In this document: piece by piece, positions 9,428 to 19,624 of the stretch
Layout: each line of letters starts with the position of its first letter
Numbering within the stretch: the stretch's first letter is position 1
DNA from: Pseudomonas mucidolens
Lineage (GTDB): Bacteria; Pseudomonadota; Gammaproteobacteria; Pseudomonadales; Pseudomonadaceae
Direction: 5' to 3'
DNA length: 64,000 bases
Assembly: GCF_900106045.1 (NCBI RefSeq)
Contig: NZ_LT629802.1
Coordinates: 1,426,001 to 1,490,000, forward strand
The notes under the pieces: model-generated
Seen by the model: the letters and a program-made list of their open reading frames with translations, nothing else
Databases searched by the model: none
What the model was told of the DNA's origin: nothing
Translations under genes and position numbers: made by a program

Positions 9428-10291
9428 ATGTCGACATCATTTCACTTGCGTGGCCTCGGGCTGGCGCTGGTGCTGGCGGGCGCCACGGGCTGCTCATCGC
9501 CCAAGACCGCTATCTATGAGCATGAGAACTTCGACGACTCCGGTACGTTTTCACGCAACTATTCGGTCAGTGATATTGCGGCCTGCGAAGCGGCCCGGCG
9601 GGCGTTGCTCAGCCAGGGTTACATCATCACCAGCAGCGATCCGAAGCTGGTAAGTGGCAACAAGAGTTTCCAGCAGACGGGTGAAAGCCATCTGCAGATC
9701 AGCTTCAACGTGGTGTGCGCCGAGGATGGCGGCAACGATCATCAGGCGACGATATTTGCCAACGCCTTGCAGGACCGTTACGCGCTGAAGAAGGTCAACA
9801 ATTCGGCCAGCCTCGGGGTGGGCGTGCTGGGCTCGGTCTCGATGCCGATTGGCTCCACCGACGACTCGATGGTCAAGGTGGCCAGCGAAACGGTCACCTC
9901 GCCGAAATTCTATGATCGTTACTTTGCGTTGGTAGATGTGTTTATGCCGCGCGAGGTGAAACCGGCGGAGCCTGCACCTAAGGCACCCAAGGCGGAACTG
10001 GGCATCCCGGAACCGAAGGCGGCGGCTGTTGAACCGACGCCGACACCAGCGGATGTTGCTCCGGCTCCGGCTCCGGCTCCGGCTCCAGTTCCAGTTCCAG
10101 TTTCGGCCGAGCCGGTTGCAGAGCCCGCGCCGCTGGCGCCGACAGAGCCGGATGGCTCGCAACCGTTGGCGCCGCCTCCGGAGGCGGCACCGATTGCTCC
10201 AGCGCCATCCGTGACCCCAGCCGAGCCGGTGGAAACCGCCCCCACCTTGCCGGCGCCCACTGAGCCGATTGCGCCGCTGCCGACGCCGTAG
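9428..10291 (+). CDS. DUF2242-family lipoprotein with proline-rich C-terminal tail
   Basis: Predicted outer-membrane or periplasmic lipoprotein. Residues 1-22 form a lipoprotein signal peptide with lipobox ATGC (LVLAGATGCSS). Residues about 23-170 match what I recall of DUF2242: a charged domain with a conserved Cys pair region (CEAARRALLSQGY ... NVVCAEDG). From about residue 175 to the end the protein is almost entirely Ala/Pro/Glu/Val, including an uninterrupted AP/VP run near residue 210. That tail is probably extended and could span the periplasm or peptidoglycan. Function unknown. 288 residues; stands alone. Confidence 0.75.
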   Translation: MSTSFHLRGLGLALVLAGATGCSSPKTAIYEHENFDDSGTFSRNYSVSDIAACEAARRALLSQGYIITSSDPKLVSGNKSFQQTGESHLQISFNVVCAEDGGNDHQATIFANALQDRYALKKVNNSASLGVGVLGSVSMPIGSTDDSMVKVASETVTSPKFYDRYFALVDVFMPREVKPAEPAPKAPKAELGIPEPKAAAVEPTPTPADVAPAPAPAPAPVPVPVSAEPVAEPAPLAPTEPDGSQPLAPPPEAAPIAPAPSVTPAEPVETAPTLPAPTEPIAPLPTP

Positions 10292-10475
10292 GGGCGTGGG
10301 CAGCCCCAACCCCTCAGGCGTTCAACATCCGGTTAAATCCACAGCGTGCTGCCACGTTTAATCTGAAAGGGCAGCAACTCCATGCACTAAACATTTTTCT
10401 GTCATGACGGCACTTTAGGCTGGTGATGCGGGTCCTTATTCAAGTACCGCTGTCATCACCACAAGGAGTCGAAAA

Positions 10476-10562
10476 ATGGACGATTATCAGGAAGAATTGC
10501 TGGAGTATCAGGCATTCGAATTCGACCCCCAGGATCCGATAGACGATGCCACAGAGCTGTAG
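10476..10562 (+). CDS. Small acidic protein, 28 residues
   Basis: A short frame beginning MDDYQEELLEYQAFEF and ending in DDATEL. An AAGGAG Shine-Dalgarno sequence sits 8 bases upstream of the ATG, near optimal. Composition is strongly acidic (Asp/Glu near 40 percent) with no basic residue. It ends 7 bases before the convergent AraC gene stop. Too short for most gene callers. I believe it is translated, from the ribosome-binding site and codon choice, but know no function. Confidence 0.6.
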   Translation: MDDYQEELLEYQAFEFDPQDPIDDATEL

Positions 10563-10569
10563 ACCGGCG

Positions 10570-11610
10570 TCAGGCGGAATGCCGCTGACTGCGGCGAAAT
10601 TCCCCTGGGGTCTGGCTGTTCCAGCGCTTGAAGGCCCGTTGAAAGGCTTGTGCTGAAGCAAAACCGAGCAAGTAGGCGATTTCCCCGAAGGCCAGTTCCG
10701 TGTCGCGAATGTAAGTCATGGCCAGGTCGCGACGGGTATCGTTGAGAATGGCGCGAAACTGCGTGCCTTCTTCGGCCAGTTTGCGCCGCAACGTCCAGGT
10801 CGGCAGCTTCAGGCGTGCCGCCACCTCTTCCAGGTCGGGTTCCCTCCCGCCATTGAGCATCGGCCCGAGCAAGCGGGTGATGCGTTCGCGCAGGCTGCGC
10901 GTACGGGTCAATTGTTCCAATTCCCTTTCACACATCTTGAGCAGCAGTTGCCAGGTACTCGGGCAGTGCTCGGGATTACGCAAGGCCAGGGTGGTCAGGC
11001 TCAAGCGTAACTGATTGGAGGGGGCCGCAAACTGGATCTGGCAGTCCCCCAGCACGCGGTAGAGGGGGCTGTAGTCGGGCGCGGCGAATTCGATTTCGAC
11101 CCGCTCGGCCTGCAGCGGTTGCTGGCACAGGGTGGAGAGTTGATGCAGCCAGCCGGCGAGGATCGAGTCCACCACGAAACGGTTGTAGGCGTTGTACGGG
11201 CTGATGGAATAGAAACGTAGCCAGGCGCCCTGGGTATCTTCTTCAAAACTCGACTGGCCACGGTAATTGGAGCCGTAGAGTGCCTCGAAGCGCGTCAAGG
11301 TGCGTGCGGCTTCCCGCACGTTGGGCGCCTGGGCGGCGGTCACGCCGGCCAGGCCGAGCTGATTCATGCGGCTTAATTGGCCCATGCGCAGGCCCAGGCC
11401 CGGATCACCGGTCAGCTGGATGGCGGCATGCCCCAGGCGCATGTAGCGTGGGATCGACAGGCGCGCCCCGGACTCGCTCAGGCGGGCCGGGTCCAGACCG
11501 TATTGCAACAGCAGCGGCTGTGGGTCCAGGCCATGGCTGAGTAGCGCATCTGCGAGGGTATGCACAATGCCCACCGACAGGTCCCCGAGGCGCATCGGTG
11601 CAGGTTTCAC
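10570..11610 (-). CDS. AraC-family transcriptional regulator
   Basis: 346 residues. The N-terminal part (about 20-210) resembles the arabinose-binding-like domain found with OruR/ArgR-type AraC regulators (LADALLSHGLDPQPLLLQYG...). The C-terminal 100 residues hold two helix-turn-helix motifs (LEEVAARLKLPTWTLRRKL; FGEIAYLLGFASAQAFQRAF, then TPGEFR). The start is uncertain: GTG at 11610 or ATG at 11595, neither with a clear ribosome-binding site. It starts 4 bases after the stop of the nitrilase-fold gene, so the two are probably co-transcribed. Confidence 0.88.
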   Translation of the reverse strand: MKPAPMRLGDLSVGIVHTLADALLSHGLDPQPLLLQYGLDPARLSESGARLSIPRYMRLGHAAIQLTGDPGLGLRMGQLSRMNQLGLAGVTAAQAPNVREAARTLTRFEALYGSNYRGQSSFEEDTQGAWLRFYSISPYNAYNRFVVDSILAGWLHQLSTLCQQPLQAERVEIEFAAPDYSPLYRVLGDCQIQFAAPSNQLRLSLTTLALRNPEHCPSTWQLLLKMCERELEQLTRTRSLRERITRLLGPMLNGGREPDLEEVAARLKLPTWTLRRKLAEEGTQFRAILNDTRRDLAMTYIRDTELAFGEIAYLLGFASAQAFQRAFKRWNSQTPGEFRRSQRHSA

Positions 11611-11614
11611 GGGG

Positions 11615-12745
11615 TTACAACCACAGGTTCAGCAGGTGCGCGCCACGTGCGTTGCCGTTGGCAAATACCTCGCCGTTGGCGCTGAGGAAGCTCTGGCCGC
11701 TGGTGCCCTGATCCCAGAATTGCCCTCGCAGGAAGACGCTGATACCGGCGCTGGCCTGGCTGATGGGGACCCGGCTGATCAGGCTCAGGCGATGCCAGGC
11801 TTCGCCTTCGCTGAGCTCTTCCGGCTTGAGGCTGACTTCCGAGGGCGTGGAAGCGCTTTTGAAACCACGCCACGGTTTGTCCCAGGCATCACGGCCCACT
11901 ACGAACGCCGGCACCGCGATCAACTGGGCACCTTGCTCGTTGAGCTTGCGGTAGTTGTCCGGGTACCAGCTGTCGCTGCCGATCAGGACTCCCAGGCGAC
12001 CGGCCGGGGTGTCGACCACGTTGATTGCGCGCTCTTTACCGGACTCGATAAACGCTTGTTCATTGAAGATCGGGTAGAGCTGGCGCTGGGGCTGGCCCAG
12101 GGGCAGGCCATCGCGGTCGAACACCAGGCTGGTGTTGTACAGCGCGCCATGTCCGACCTGCAATTGGCCTTGGCTGACGCTGGGGTTGGGCAGGGTGATG
12201 GAGCCCGCCACCAGGGTGACACCGAACTCTTTGGCCAGGCCGCCAAACAGCACCTGGTAATCGCGCGCCATGCTCGAGGCTTTCATACGCAAGTGGGCGT
12301 CATCCATGCGGTTCTCGCCTTGGGCGCTGATCAGTGCTCGCAGGAACAGCAGCGGATTGCTTGCCGACAGCCAGTTCATCGCTTCTTTAAGACTTGCGGC
12401 CTGGTACAGCTGGTTTTTTTCGCCGCTGATCATCAGCCAGGTACCCACATGTTCCGGTAGCACGACGATGGTTTTTTCGTTGATCAGGCCCTGATCCCGG
12501 GCTTTGCTCAGATAGGCCGCCAGTTTCAGGTGCAAGCGTTCCAGGCTCTGGTAGTCCGCAGGGAACAGCTCCGGCTGGATACCCAGCAGGTTGCCGCGAT
12601 CGGCGGGCAGCCCTTGATCGACTGCGAGGTTGATCCGCAGGTCCGACAGGTAATGCCCCACGGGGCGTTCCTGGGTCCACACCAGATAGGCACAAAGGGC
12701 GGCGACCAGGGCCATGGAGAGGGTCAAAGCAAGAAGTTTACGCAT
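11615..12745 (-). CDS. Membrane-anchored carbon-nitrogen hydrolase-fold protein lacking the catalytic Cys and Lys
   Basis: 376 residues with a single N-terminal membrane segment (about residues 4-23, LLALTLSMALVAALCAYLVW), so the domain is probably periplasmic. The rest has the nitrilase/CN-hydrolase pattern: PEHVGTW with the catalytic-type Glu (E98), and GVLIGSDSWYP around residue 256. In active family members that last motif reads ICY(E/D)xxFP with the nucleophile Cys; here the position is Gly256. The segment that should hold the catalytic Lys (QPQRQLYP, about 219-225) has none. It is therefore probably not an amidase by the usual mechanism. Upstream of and nearly touching an AraC regulator gene. 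Confidence 0.75.
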   Translation of the reverse strand: MRKLLALTLSMALVAALCAYLVWTQERPVGHYLSDLRINLAVDQGLPADRGNLLGIQPELFPADYQSLERLHLKLAAYLSKARDQGLINEKTIVVLPEHVGTWLMISGEKNQLYQAASLKEAMNWLSASNPLLFLRALISAQGENRMDDAHLRMKASSMARDYQVLFGGLAKEFGVTLVAGSITLPNPSVSQGQLQVGHGALYNTSLVFDRDGLPLGQPQRQLYPIFNEQAFIESGKERAINVVDTPAGRLGVLIGSDSWYPDNYRKLNEQGAQLIAVPAFVVGRDAWDKPWRGFKSASTPSEVSLKPEELSEGEAWHRLSLISRVPISQASAGISVFLRGQFWDQGTSGQSFLSANGEVFANGNARGAHLLNLWL

Positions 12746-12896
12746 GGGGGAGCAGACAACGGACCGTGTGCGGGGTTCGCACCTAGGGTAGGGCCCATGG
12801 ATCGGCTTGCCAAGAGGGACTGCGCATTTGGATCAATAAGTTGTCAGTTTCGGTCATTGAGCGGCAAGGAGTGGGCTCTTAGTCTGGGGGGCATAA

Positions 12897-14996
<2,100 letters not shown>

Positions 14997-15020
14997 GTCG
15001 CAGGCTGAGAATGCGTTCGA

Positions 15021-15051
15021 AGGGGCAGTGTTAGACTACTGCCCCTTTTTT
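15021..15051 (+). terminator. Rho-independent terminator after fadH
   Basis: Stem AGGGGCAGT / ACTGCCCCT followed by six T, 25 bases after the fadH stop. Confidence 0.85.
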
Positions 15052-15068
15052 CATGCAGATCGGTTGTC

Positions 15069-16007
15069 ATGGGTCCTTTTGACTGGCTCCCCCACGCTCC
15101 CCTTGAACCCCTGCACCTGGGTTGGCTTGCCGCTGCCGGGGTCGAGGTGGCGGTGCTGCGCCTGGACCGCATTGATCCGCTGATCAGTGGCAACAAATGG
15201 TTCAAGCTCACCGAGCATCTGGCGCAAGGACGGGCAGCCGGGGCCACGGGCATCATCAGCCTGGGCGGTGCTCATTCCAATCATCTACATGCCTTGGCCG
15301 CGGCCGGGAAGCGCTTCGATTTTCCTACGGTCGGCCTGTTGCGCGGACATCCGCAAGACACGCCGACGGTGCTCGATCTGCAGGCGTTTGGTATGCAGTT
15401 GCACTGGCTCGGTTATGGCGGCTATCGGGCGCGGCATGCGCCGGACTTCTGGCAACCCTGGCGCGAACGCTACCCGCAGTTGCGCCCGGTGCCGGAAGGC
15501 GGGGGCGGATTGGCGGGCGCGCGGGGCTGCATGACATTGGTGCAGCAGGCGCGCGCGCAGTTGAGTGGGCTGGGTTGGGACGATTATCACGGCTGGTGGC
15601 TGGCTGCCGGCACCGGCACCACCCTGGCCGGGCTGGTTCTCGCCGAGGCGGGCGCTCATCGGGTGTATGGCGCCCTGGCGGTGCCGCAGGATCACGGTGT
15701 GGCGCAGCAGGTCGGCGCCCTGGTGCAGACAGGCTTTGAGCTGCTCGATGCCAGTCGTGGTGGGTTTGCCAAGGTCGATCCGCGCTTGCTGGATTTCATC
15801 CAGGCCACCGAGGCTGCTAGCGGCTTGCCGTTGGAACCGTTGTATACTGGCAAGGCGCTGCTCGCCCTGCAAACCGAGGTCGAGGCGCGACGTTTTGCGC
15901 GCGGTACACGCCTGATTTTTGTCCACACCGGTGGCTTGCAAGGCCGCCGGGGTTTTAGTCTGGGGTTTGGGGGGAGTAACGGAACAGAAAGCGCACTTAA
16001 GCCCTAG
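15069..16007 (+). CDS. PLP-dependent 1-aminocyclopropane-1-carboxylate deaminase / D-cysteine desulfhydrase family protein
   Basis: 312 residues, fold-type II PLP enzyme. The PLP lysine is expected at K43 in SGNKWFKL; LGGAHSNHLHA (about 74-84) and AAGTGTTLAG (about 179-188) match phosphate-binding parts of the family. True ACC deaminases carry extra active-site residues that cannot be confirmed by eye, so D-cysteine desulfhydrase or a related amino-acid lyase is as likely. The C-terminus ends in FGGSNGTESALKP, 12 bases before a degenerate transposase fragment, so the last residues may have been altered by insertion or deletion. Confidence 0.8.
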   Translation: MGPFDWLPHAPLEPLHLGWLAAAGVEVAVLRLDRIDPLISGNKWFKLTEHLAQGRAAGATGIISLGGAHSNHLHALAAAGKRFDFPTVGLLRGHPQDTPTVLDLQAFGMQLHWLGYGGYRARHAPDFWQPWRERYPQLRPVPEGGGGLAGARGCMTLVQQARAQLSGLGWDDYHGWWLAAGTGTTLAGLVLAEAGAHRVYGALAVPQDHGVAQQVGALVQTGFELLDASRGGFAKVDPRLLDFIQATEAASGLPLEPLYTGKALLALQTEVEARRFARGTRLIFVHTGGLQGRRGFSLGFGGSNGTESALKP

Positions 16008-16019
16008 CAGCGTCGTTCA

Positions 16020-16578
16020 GTGCCTTCTTCCCAGGCTATTTCCACCCGAGTGATGACGACCAAGCCCTCCTACCGCTGCACGGCGAACACAACCGCACTG
16101 GTGGCTGTACAAAGCCAACTGGAACTGGCTCAGGTCTGGGGCGGCGGCGAGGTGGCCTCCGCCGATGGCATGCGTTTCGTTGTACCGGTACGCACGGTGC
16201 ATGCTGGCCCCAACCCGAAATATTTCGGTACCGGGTGGGACGTCACCTGATACAACCTGATATCCCATCAGTTCTTCGGTCTGAACGCCATCACGGTGCC
16301 TCCACCTTGCGTGACAGCTTGGTATTGCTTGCGGTTGTGCTGGAACAACAGACCGAATTGCAGCCAACACAAATCATGAGCGACACCGGCGTCTACAGCG
16401 ATGTGGTATTCGGGTTGTTCCACCTGCTCAGTTATCACTTTTGTCCGCGTCTGGCCGATGTCGGTGGTACCCACTTCTGGCGCACAAGCCCTGATGCGGA
16501 TTACGGCAAGCTCGGCGGACTTGCTCGCCAGTCGGTCAAACCCGACCTGACCGCCGAACATTGGGATGATTGGCTTGA
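16020..16578 (+). pseudogene. Fragment of a Tn3-family transposase (TnpA), broken
   Basis: Translating the + strand gives typical Tn3 TnpA core sequence: WGGGEVASADGMRFVVPVR and HAGPNPKYFG (16140-16230), then YNLISHQFFGLNAITVP (16251-16301) after an in-frame TGA at 16248. A frameshift follows to LRDSLVLLAVVLEQQTELQP and the acidic-residue segment IMSDTGVYSDVVFGLFHLL (16374-16430), ending around AEHWDD. A full TnpA is about 1000 residues, so both ends are missing. It marks an old transposition event at the left edge of the Hcp/DUF4225 island. Terminal inverted repeats were not seen. Confidence 0.85.
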
Positions 16579-16647
16579 GGGAGGGGCAGTTGTGTACCTA
16601 ATTGATCAGGATGGGGACATCCTCAGTGGGACTGATTAGATGTGAGT

Positions 16648-16971
16648 TTACTTTCGTGAAAAGCAGCGTCTTGGATTGTCTTTACTCGGGAGACAAAACG
16701 TTTGAAGCAGGGCACTTATAAAAGCGACCCATCGGATTATATAGTCACTTCCAAAAAAATCTTTGGATGGTAGATATAAAAAAATATAACCATAGCGAGC
16801 TACGCTGAGTTGATTTGCCCCCCAAAGTATAAGCAATGTAAAAAAAAGCCAAAACGTTCCATGCGTAAGGTTGGCTCCTGAAATTCTTCTTGAGATTGAG
16901 TAGAAGGCCAAGAAAGCTGCGAGCGATGCAAGTGAATATAATACCTCTATAAGTAATGTGTTACTTGTCAC
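16648..16971 (-). CDS. Small three-helix membrane protein, candidate immunity protein
   Basis: About 107 residues from a GTG start (reading VTSNTLLIEVLYS) that overlaps the last codons of the DUF4225 gene by 11 bases; a TGGAG lies about 10 bases upstream. Three hydrophobic segments are visible (LLIEVLYSLASLAAFLAFYS; THGTFWLFFTLLILWGANQL; IIRWVAFISALLQTFC). A longer frame begins at 17028, but it lies inside the upstream gene. Position after an effector-like gene and membrane topology suggest an immunity protein for a membrane-active toxin. I recognise no named family; the role is inferred from context. Confidence 0.6.
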   Translation of the reverse strand: MTSNTLLIEVLYSLASLAAFLAFYSISRRISGANLTHGTFWLFFTLLILWGANQLSVARYGYIFLYLPSKDFFGSDYIIRWVAFISALLQTFCLPSKDNPRRCFSRK

Positions 16972-17683
16972 GGTTTTTGGTCTCCAGATACATGGAGCTT
17001 GCTGTCGCAGTGTCGGAAACAACTTCAAATGTTAATGCGGCCTTGCTTGAATTTTCATATCCGCGAACATAATCAGCGCGCACATATCTAAATAAACGCC
17101 ATGCATCTGGTTTTAATATCAGTCTGCCAACGCCGTATGCGGAAAGCCCCAAGTCAACGGATCCATAAGCCATATCCCCTTCAAAGGCTCCTCCGCCCAT
17201 CATTTTTGCAGCCTCTTGATAACCCTTCCTGACAGGCCCCTGTGTATCTGAGCGACCTTCCCATAAGTTTCGCCCATTTTCATACGCATTATTGGCACCA
17301 TGTGCCATCAGAGGGGCACCAGCGAAAAGGCACAGCGTACCGACTGAGCCGTAGCATATCCCAGCACCTGCTGCGAATTGAAGGGCTCCGGCGATTGCTC
17401 CCACGCCTTTTTGAGCCACCTCTAGTGATTGGCTCAGCAGGCTGTTCTGTTCGTTCTTGAGGTCGTTTAGACCCTGCTCAGGGCTTTTTTTACCCTGCTC
17501 GACATCATTAACAATGCTTCTCGCGTAATAAGCAACCTCGCGGTTGAATTGCAAACGCAGCGTGCCGTCTTTGATGTGTCTAGCCCCTAACGTGCTGGCT
17601 TGACTTCCAAGTTTTCTAGCAGCGTCACTGACCATCCAGTAGTCACAGCTACCAGGTATGCAATTTGCGCTTGTTGGTTTCAT
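16961..17683 (-). CDS. DUF4225-type protein, candidate type VI secretion effector
   Basis: 240 residues. N-terminal half is helical and charged (Lys/Glu-rich around 60-85, NDVEQGKKSPEQGLNDLKNE). A hydrophobic glycine/alanine-rich stretch spans about 95-130 (GAIAGALQFAAGAGICYGSV, LFAGAPLMAHGANNAYENG), followed by a soluble C-terminus. This pattern matches my recollection of DUF4225 proteins found beside Hcp, VgrG and PAAR genes. The start codon overlaps the hcp stop (ATGA), implying translational coupling and co-delivery with Hcp. No catalytic motif is visible; pore formation is a guess from the hydrophobic stretch. AT-richer than its surroundings. Confidence 0.6.
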   Translation of the reverse strand: MKPTSANCIPGSCDYWMVSDAARKLGSQASTLGARHIKDGTLRLQFNREVAYYARSIVNDVEQGKKSPEQGLNDLKNEQNSLLSQSLEVAQKGVGAIAGALQFAAGAGICYGSVGTLCLFAGAPLMAHGANNAYENGRNLWEGRSDTQGPVRKGYQEAAKMMGGGAFEGDMAYGSVDLGLSAYGVGRLILKPDAWRLFRYVRADYVRGYENSSKAALTFEVVSDTATASSMYLETKNRDK

Positions 17684-18165
17684 TCGTTATTTCCCCACGT
17701 ACTATATCCGCTGGTGCCAGCAGAGTGGTGGGTCCAAGTGATGTCTCGGTAACGGATGGCGAAATGTTCTTGCGGTTCGGCGTCGTGTTGCAAAATAGCG
17801 TGAGGCATTTCAAGAGTCAGGTCAGCAATAATTCCACCATTGATCGAGATGGAATAGAATTTCTCCTGCATGCCAAAGGAAGACACACGGTAAAAACTGA
17901 TGGTACAGTTTATTTCTTCTCTGCTTGAGAGCGCTTGAGCTAGTAGAGGTGATGACTTATCAACGTTTTTTGTGATGGTGATTGGGTTGTGTGTTGGTTT
18001 ATTAATATTTCCAATATTGGCCATATTGTGGCTGTAAGACAGCACCATAATTTCGTCTGCATGAGCAGCCTGACACTTGTTACCAATAGAGTCTTGGGTT
18101 GAACAACCCGCTGAAATCAGTCCTTGAACCTTGCCGGTGATCGTCATGTAACCGTGGTTAGCCAT
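17680..18165 (-). CDS. hcp: Hcp-family type VI secretion tube protein
   Basis: Hcp hexamers form the inner tube that the type VI machine fires, and they carry small effectors in the lumen. The 161-residue product begins MANHGYMTITGKVQGLISAG; the ATG at 18165 has AGGAG 8 bases upstream, better than the upstream GTG. Family motifs: DEIMVLSYSHNM, ITKNVDKSSPLLAQAL, FYRVSSFGMQEKFYSI and the C-terminal RDITWTHHSAGTSGYSTW. No tss genes are nearby, so this is an orphan hcp dependent on a machine elsewhere. It overlaps the next gene by 4 bases. Confidence 0.9.
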   Translation of the reverse strand: MANHGYMTITGKVQGLISAGCSTQDSIGNKCQAAHADEIMVLSYSHNMANIGNINKPTHNPITITKNVDKSSPLLAQALSSREEINCTISFYRVSSFGMQEKFYSISINGGIIADLTLEMPHAILQHDAEPQEHFAIRYRDITWTHHSAGTSGYSTWGNNE

Positions 18166-18379
18166 ACATACCACTCCTGTTAGTCAGCCGAACATCCTAT
18201 TACAGGGCTATCAGGTGCGCTGTAGGGCTTTTCTGAAAAGGCATGCGAAATATTTCGTACCTGGAATCGACGGCGGCTCCGTGAAAAATCAGTCTTGGTA
18301 AGTCTGTGGGTAGGTCGCGAAACCAAGGTATCCGAGCTCAAGTGCACTTTCTGTTCCGTTGCTCCCCAAACCCCAGTCT

Positions 18380-18925
18380 TTAGCGCTTGGGCAGCATTCG
18401 CCGGAGTGTGTTATCGCGCATCACGTAGTGGTGATACAGCCCCGCGACCGCATGCAAGCCCACCAGCCAATAACCCAGCGTGCCGCCTAGCGCATGCCAG
18501 CCTTTGATCTGCTTGGCCAGCGCTTGGTCTGCGTCGATCAGCGGCGTCAGTTCGAGGCCGTAGAACCACACCGAATTCCCGGCTGCGCTGACGACCAGCC
18601 AGCCGAGGATCGGCATTGCCAGCATGAACACATACAGCGCCCCATGCATCAGCGTGGCGAGCAAGGTCTGCCATTGCGGCGCTGCCGGTACAATCTGCGG
18701 TGCCGCGCCACGGGTGCGGGCAAACAGGCGCAGCCAGACCAGCACGAACACACTCAGGCCCAACATGAAATGCAAGGCCTTGAGCAACGCGCGGCCGTCG
18801 CTGTCCTTGGGGAACACCCCGCGAAACTCGATGGTGGTGTAGACCAGCACCAGCAGCACCAGCATCAGCCAGTGGAGGGTGATGGAAACCTTACTGTAAC
18901 GGGACTCGGTGGGTGTCCACGGCAT
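18380..18925 (-). CDS. Cytochrome b561-family protein
   Basis: 181 residues, four membrane helices and paired histidines for two b-type hemes (SITLHWLM, KALHFMLG, TLMHGALY, LHAVAGLYHHY). An inner-membrane di-heme electron carrier moving electrons between quinol and a periplasmic acceptor; superoxide oxidase CybB is the closest well-studied example. The ATG at 18925 (MPWTPTESRYS) is preferred over an upstream GTG. The gene stands alone next to a deletion scar. Confidence 0.88.
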   Translation of the reverse strand: MPWTPTESRYSKVSITLHWLMLVLLVLVYTTIEFRGVFPKDSDGRALLKALHFMLGLSVFVLVWLRLFARTRGAAPQIVPAAPQWQTLLATLMHGALYVFMLAMPILGWLVVSAAGNSVWFYGLELTPLIDADQALAKQIKGWHALGGTLGYWLVGLHAVAGLYHHYVMRDNTLRRMLPKR

Positions 18926-19039
18926 TGCGTCATTCCTCACTCATCAGGGACAAAACTCCGTTCTCTGGCGACGGAGTCCAGCTAATTTAACCCTGTTTTT
19001 CAAGGGCTGCCCGAGTGAGGGCCGATGTATTGATCTCGA

Positions 19040-19624
19040 TCAACTGGCTTGCGGCATTTCACCGCGCGCAAGCCGCTGGTTGATGTCGGCGATAACGCCC
19101 GGTAGGTCGCGGATGGTGTCGATCAGGTAATGCGGGCGCGAGTCGGCGAACAGCACCTCGATCCACCTGTGCTCGGCACTCAGGGTGTCGGCGTCCAGCG
19201 CCTTGAACTGCGCGTAGGGCAGGCCCAGGGCGTTGCCCGAACAGGTCAGCGCCACTGTCCACATTCCGCCGCGACGGCCTTCGAGAATGCCCGGCACGGT
19301 GTTGTCGATTTTCACGCAGGCCGCCACATCCTCGATACCCAGCGCGATCACGTTGGTCAGCGCTTGTGCCGGCCACGGACGGCCATTCGGCCCCTCGTCG
19401 GTGGCGACCATGTGGTCGGCAACATAGCCGTTGCTGGCGTCCAGTGCTAGGACTTTGTCCATCACCTGCTTGGGATACCCAGAGCACGAGCTGATCTTGA
19501 TCCCTTGTGCGCGCAGGCCGGCGACGGTGTCCAGGGTTCCAGGAATCAACGCGTAATGCTTGGCGATTTTATCGATCTGCAGCGGTATGAAACCCTGATA
19601 AATCGCCGTTACGTCGTCATCGGC
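19040..19624 (-). pseudogene. phnX: Phosphonoacetaldehyde hydrolase remnant, N-terminus deleted
   Basis: The frame reads [54 protein letters not shown] and [20 protein letters not shown], clear PhnX (HAD family, C-P bond cleavage of phosphonoacetaldehyde). Coding similarity continues left to about 19620 (DDDVTAIYQ) and stops. PhnX is about 275 residues; about the first 80, with the nucleophile Asp of the HAD motif I, are missing. Beyond the break the + strand carries a LysR fragment. With the catalytic Asp gone it cannot be functional. Confidence 0.85.

Noticed and set aside
10396-10456. Two CTGTCAT words upstream of the small ORF, resembling Pho-box halves
   Set aside because: A Pho box needs two direct repeats 4 bases apart; these are about 50 bases apart, so PhoB control is not supported.
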